NCBI GenBank assembly: GCA_017612555.1
Contig: JAGAFR010000066.1
Coordinates: 23,037-87,036, forward strand
Length of the DNA: 64,000 nt
Direction: 5' to 3'
From: Lachnospiraceae bacterium
GTDB taxonomy: Bacteria > Bacillota > Clostridia > Lachnospirales > Lachnospiraceae
Shown here: piece by piece, positions 60,851 to 64,000 of the stretch
Numbering within the stretch: the stretch's first letter is position 1
Layout of the letters: the number at the start of each line of letters is the position of its first letter
Notes under the pieces: generated by a model
Seen by the model: only the letters and a program-made list of their open reading frames with translations
The model's database searches: none
What the model was told of the DNA's origin: nothing
Program-made: the position numbers and the translations under genes

Positions 60851-60879
60851 ATTATATATGAAAAGGCTTAATTAAACAA
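60851..60879 (-). promoter_or_regulatory. Promoter of the 6S RNA candidate
   Basis: Minus strand: TTGTTT (60879-60874), spacer of 17, perfect TATAAT (60856-60851). The -35 lies in the last codons of tyrS. The predicted start near 60844 coincides with the 5' end of the closing stem. Confidence 0.7.
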
Positions 60880-62097
60880 TACTTTCTTGAAATTCTTCTT
60901 ACCCTTTCTGATGACCCTTCCATCCTTGAGATCTTCGGGTTTAAAGCTTGCAAAAGGATCGGTTATCTTATCTCCGTCAACCGACACTCCGCCGCCCTCG
61001 ACACTGCGTCTTGCATCGGATCTTGAAGTGGCAAGCCCGGCCTTTACAAGAATGGCCTGTATATCGATAGCACCGTCTTTAAGGTCTTCCTGTGTGATCT
61101 CAACAGACGGCATATCCGCGGAATCTCCCGATGAGAAGATCGCTGCAGACGTATTCTTTGCTTTTACAGCCTCATCCTCGCCGTGAACCAGCTTAGTGAG
61201 CTCAAATGCAAGTATATCCTTTGCATCGTTAAGCTTCGCACCTTCCCACGAATCCATCTCGTCTATCTGCTCAAGAGGCAGGAACGTAAGCATCCTGATG
61301 CATTTTAACACATCGGCATCCGCAACATTTCTCCAGTACTGATAGAACTCGTAGGGGCTTGTCTTGGCCGGATCGAGCCATACGGCACCGCCGACGGTCT
61401 TACCCATCTTCTGTCCTTCGGAATTAAGAAGCAGGGTTATGGTCATCGCATCGGCCTTCTTTTCACCGTATTTCTTTCTTATAAGCTCACGGCCGCCGAG
61501 CATGTTGCTCCACTGATCATCTCCGCCGAACTGAAGATTGCACCCGAACCTTCTGTACAGTTCAAGGAAATCATAGCTCTGCATTATCATATAGTTAAAC
61601 TCAAGGAAACTTAAGCCTCCGTCACGCTCCAGACGCTGCTTGTAGCACTCGGCACGGAGCATGTTGTTTACGTGGAAGAAAGCACCGACTTCACGAAGAA
61701 GATCAACGTAATTCAGTTCCAGAAGCCAGTCGGCATTATTTACCATTATCGCCTTACCTTCGGAAAAATCGATAAACCGGCTCATCTGCTTCTTGAAACA
61801 TTCAATGTTATGATCTATATCCTCTTTCGTGAGCATCTTTCTCATCTCGGTCTTGCCGGAAGGGTCTCCTATCATTCCCGTTCCTCCGCCAAGAAGAGCT
61901 ATCGGCTTGTTTCCTGCCATCTGAAGTCTCTTCATAAGGCAGAGCGCCATAAAATGACCGACATGAAGACTGTCTGCCGTGGGATCAAATCCAATATAAA
62001 AAGTGGCTTCTCCGTTGTTGACCAGTTCTCTGATCCTGTCCTCATCCGTAACCTGAGCGATCAGTCCTCTTGCCACAAGTTCTTCATAAATCTTCAT
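60868..62097 (-). CDS. tyrS: Tyrosyl-tRNA synthetase
   Basis: TyrS charges tRNA-Tyr. Its 409 residues contain the class I HIGH motif as HVGH (FDPTADSLHVGHFMAL), tyrosine-binding SYDFLELYRRFGC and GGDDQW, and the KMSKS loop as KMGKT. A C-terminal S4-like domain (about 345-409; LVKAGLATSRSDARRSVEGG) binds the tRNA. The length is that of the shorter TyrS type. It has its own promoter, a leader of about 32 bases and a GGAGG site; no T-box is present. Confidence 0.96.
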   Translation of the reverse strand: MKIYEELVARGLIAQVTDEDRIRELVNNGEATFYIGFDPTADSLHVGHFMALCLMKRLQMAGNKPIALLGGGTGMIGDPSGKTEMRKMLTKEDIDHNIECFKKQMSRFIDFSEGKAIMVNNADWLLELNYVDLLREVGAFFHVNNMLRAECYKQRLERDGGLSFLEFNYMIMQSYDFLELYRRFGCNLQFGGDDQWSNMLGGRELIRKKYGEKKADAMTITLLLNSEGQKMGKTVGGAVWLDPAKTSPYEFYQYWRNVADADVLKCIRMLTFLPLEQIDEMDSWEGAKLNDAKDILAFELTKLVHGEDEAVKAKNTSAAIFSSGDSADMPSVEITQEDLKDGAIDIQAILVKAGLATSRSDARRSVEGGGVSVDGDKITDPFASFKPEDLKDGRVIRKGKKNFKKVLFN

Positions 62098-62135
62098 ATC
62101 CGTCCTCCAATGCCACGATGTTTTTTTACTACGTG

Positions 62136-62163
62136 ATTATACCATTTAACTTCGAATAGTCAA
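62136..62163 (-). promoter_or_regulatory. Promoter of tyrS
   Basis: Minus strand: TTGACT (62163-62158), spacer of 16, perfect TATAAT (62141-62136). The start near 62129 leaves too little leader for a T-box. Confidence 0.78.
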
Positions 62164-62171
62164 TGCATGAG

Positions 62172-62197
62172 AAACCCCGCGAACATAGTCCGCGGGG
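62172..62197 (-). terminator. Terminator of pckA
   Basis: A GC-only 7-bp stem (CCCCGCG / CGCGGGG, 62175-62181 with 62191-62197) with a 9-base loop is followed on the minus strand by TTTCT. It lies 29 bases after the pckA stop and 8 bases before the tyrS -35. Confidence 0.8.
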
Positions 62198-62226
62198 CTT
62201 ATTATTCATAAATTCCGCAAGATCTC

Positions 62227-63942
62227 TTACAGAGCATCAACCAGCTTCTGTACAGCTGCAAGTGCCTCATCGGGAAGCTTATCATAACCTTCCTTCTTCT
62301 CGGCAAATCCCTTAACGGCGTCTACACGGTTCTGCATAGCGCTCTTAAGAGCAGCCTTGTACTCAGGATCATTAAGATCGGGTGTGAAATCACCTGTCTT
62401 GCCGTTCCAGTCATACATGATCTCGATGTCTTCAAAAGGACCCCACTGCTCGAACTTGGCCTTTCCTTCAACGATAGTCTCAAGTATTCCGAGAGTATCT
62501 TCCTTCTGACACTTATGTCCCATGAAATCACCTGTATTTACGATATAGCAGTCAACATTCTTCTCCTCAACAAGCTTCTTGAACTTGTCATAGTCGTTAA
62601 CAAGAGGATATGTCCTGAACGGGTTAGCGTAAGGAACGATACGAAGAGCGTTCATATCCGTACCTGCCTTAACACGCTCGGCGGTAGATGTCTTGGTTGC
62701 AAGTGTAGCTCCCATCACTGAAGCAAGAGCAGCACCCTTAAGTCTAACTACAGGCGGGATCGCAGGATCCTTCATGATCCAGAAGATCGCATTAACGGGG
62801 CTGTCGATCTTATCAACCCTGTTCGGGCTCCATAACTTACTCTTGATCGCACGTCCGTTACCGTTTCTGATATCCTCGGTAACTATCTGGATCTTACCGT
62901 TCTCATCCATTGTAGCTGAGCAGTTCTGAACAGTAAGAAGGTAATCATTGTCGGGACATCCCGTAGGATAATCGTTAGTCTTGTCAAAGTATGTAGGCTC
63001 AAGTGCTATTGATGCACATGTATCTGAATTGATGATGAACGCATCATCATGAAGAACCTTGATACCGCCGAACTTGTCATACTTGCCGTCATGCTTTGCA
63101 TGTGTAAGTGTTGACTTACCTGATCCTGACAGACCGTAAACACTTGCAACGAACTTCTTGCCGCCCTCAAGTGAGTATTCCTTCTGTCCGCCGTGGCATG
63201 ATGCATAACCGTTTCTGTTTGCAAGAGCCCATGCCATTGTAAGTGTACCCTTCTTGTGCTCACCGAAGTACTTCATTCCGAGTATTGCTGCACAGTTCTG
63301 GTTCGTATCGAAATAGCAAAGTGTAAGATCATCCGAAAGGCAACTGTAATCAACATCGGGAGCAGGTTCGGGTGCCCACTGGGGATCCGAGAAGATATAG
63401 ATATCCGGCTCCTTACCGTCGCCGATAGGCTTGCTGTTTGCATACATCTTGTTGTAGCAGTCGCTCATATACTGGAAGTTGAGCATCCAGTTGTAAAGAA
63501 GGTTCTCTTCTCCTTCGGGAATAAGAAGATGAGCCTTTGCCATGAATTCGGGATCGAGTCCTACATAACACTCTGCATGATACATTGTCCTCCAGCGTGT
63601 CTTGTATACCGCATCCATAACAACCTTATCAAGCTTAACCTCATCAACTCCGGGCTCACCCTTGATACGACGTGCCTGTGCATATCGGCCTGTAACTGCA
63701 CCGTCATTGAAAAGAAGAACCTTGGCATCCTTCTCAAGGCCGAATAACTCGCCGTCCTTTACGGGCATATCGGTTACGATGGTTCCGGGTGAATTCTTTG
63801 CGAGTTCATAAGCTTCCTTCAGTGTGTTGACTTTAACAACATTGTTCTGATAGAAAGCGCCCTCGATTATCGAACGGGTTCTGGAAAAACCAACTTTGTC
63901 TTTCCCGATCTCGCTGATCGGATAATAAGCTTTTGTTGACAT
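62227..63942 (-). CDS. pckA: Phosphoenolpyruvate carboxykinase (ATP)
   Basis: PckA interconverts oxaloacetate and phosphoenolpyruvate with ATP/ADP; in fermenting anaerobes it often fixes carbon dioxide toward oxaloacetate. The P-loop is GLSGSGKSTLTH and the kinase-2 metal site reads HDDAF, where enteric enzymes have GDDEH, so it belongs to a divergent clade. Further family marks are LWSPNRVDKIDSPVNAIFW and GATLATKTSTAERV. I start at ATG 63942 (571 residues) because AAAGGAGG lies 8 bases upstream; an earlier in-frame start would place that site inside the coding region. The upstream 58 bases reach the window edge without an obvious full promoter. Confidence 0.95.
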   Translation of the reverse strand: MSTKAYYPISEIGKDKVGFSRTRSIIEGAFYQNNVVKVNTLKEAYELAKNSPGTIVTDMPVKDGELFGLEKDAKVLLFNDGAVTGRYAQARRIKGEPGVDEVKLDKVVMDAVYKTRWRTMYHAECYVGLDPEFMAKAHLLIPEGEENLLYNWMLNFQYMSDCYNKMYANSKPIGDGKEPDIYIFSDPQWAPEPAPDVDYSCLSDDLTLCYFDTNQNCAAILGMKYFGEHKKGTLTMAWALANRNGYASCHGGQKEYSLEGGKKFVASVYGLSGSGKSTLTHAKHDGKYDKFGGIKVLHDDAFIINSDTCASIALEPTYFDKTNDYPTGCPDNDYLLTVQNCSATMDENGKIQIVTEDIRNGNGRAIKSKLWSPNRVDKIDSPVNAIFWIMKDPAIPPVVRLKGAALASVMGATLATKTSTAERVKAGTDMNALRIVPYANPFRTYPLVNDYDKFKKLVEEKNVDCYIVNTGDFMGHKCQKEDTLGILETIVEGKAKFEQWGPFEDIEIMYDWNGKTGDFTPDLNDPEYKAALKSAMQNRVDAVKGFAEKKEGYDKLPDEALAAVQKLVDAL

Positions 63943-64000
63943 ACAGTCTCCTCCTTTATATAAACATATCAATTAAAATCCAATGTGAATTATCGCAAAA

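Noticed and set aside
1-64000. CRISPR arrays, insertion sequences, prophage, toxin-antitoxin or defence genes
   Set aside because: No repeat-spacer pattern, transposase, integrase, phage structural gene or restriction-type gene was seen. The window is core chromosome.
1-64000. tRNA genes and T-box or other riboswitches
   Set aside because: No tRNA-like cloverleaf or GGTTCRANYCC arm and no T-box core was found by eye in the intergenic regions, which are mostly under 100 bases. A tRNAscan or Infernal run could still find something small.

Overview
The window looks like chromosomal core genome of a low-to-mid-GC Gram-positive anaerobe of the class Clostridia, most likely a Lachnospiraceae-type organism. 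The supporting signs are a PBP2 of unusual length next to mreBCD, a GerW/YtfJ-type protein, an rpmB/Asp23/fakA/recG neighbourhood like that of Firmicutes, a coiled-coil gene beside coaD, Shine-Dalgarno sequences close to AAGGAGG, and sigma-A promoters close to TTGACA-17-TATAAT. The family assignment is inference; no rRNA or tRNA gene is present to confirm it. Almost every gene lies on the minus strand. Only rpmB, an HD-GYP gene and a GGDEF gene are on the plus strand.

Layout, in minus-strand transcription order within each block. (1) 16444 to 1: one nearly gapless run with two radical-SAM-linked genes, RNase G, mutS, mutL, miaA, an aluminium-resistance-type PLP enzyme, mreB, mreC, mreD, mrdA (PBP2), minC and the first 34 codons of rodA. 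(2) 17337 to 16516: a lone secreted protein of three InlB-like repeats with its own promoter and terminator, the most accessory-looking gene here. (3) 22230 to 17423: a histidine cluster, hisZ-hisG fusion, hisD, hisB, and hisIE carrying an N-terminal HisF-like domain, behind a consensus promoter. (4) 27836 to 22300: pepD, rsmF, a HAD phosphatase, a membrane protein, a pseudouridine synthase and recU. (5) 33823 to 27879: parE, parC, rsmD, coaD and a coiled-coil gene, closed by a terminator. (6) 38053 to 33977: asp23, fakA, recG, divergent from rpmB. (7) 40146 to 38508: an unknown gene, a DUF2953 gene and ytfJ, divergent from the HD-GYP gene. (8) 49756 to 41337: NusG-domain-II protein, Gx transporter, ruvA, ruvB; then zapA; then a U32 peptidase, ftsW/rodA, a transpeptidase and a Nudix hydrolase. 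(9) 49842 to 50936: a membrane diguanylate cyclase on the plus strand. (10) 60590 to 51026: yihY, pheS, pheT, queA; a PilZ gene; gpmI; an EF-G2 paralogue. (11) 63942 to 60624: pckA, tyrS and a probable 6S RNA with its terminator.

The content is housekeeping: cell elongation and division (MreBCD, PBP2, MinC, RodA, a second FtsW/transpeptidase pair, ZapA), DNA repair and topology (MutSL, RecU, RecG, RuvAB, topoisomerase IV-like), tRNA and rRNA maturation, histidine synthesis and central carbon metabolism. I found no mobile element, phage, CRISPR array or defence island, and no clearly new multi-gene system. The points most worth following are two fusions in the histidine cluster, a probable 6S RNA, several housekeeping proteins with altered active-site motifs (HD-GYP, EF-G2, MreB), a large PBP2 insertion, and promoters nested inside terminators. 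No gene-free stretch exceeds 300 bases; the longest, 60591-60867, holds the 6S candidate.
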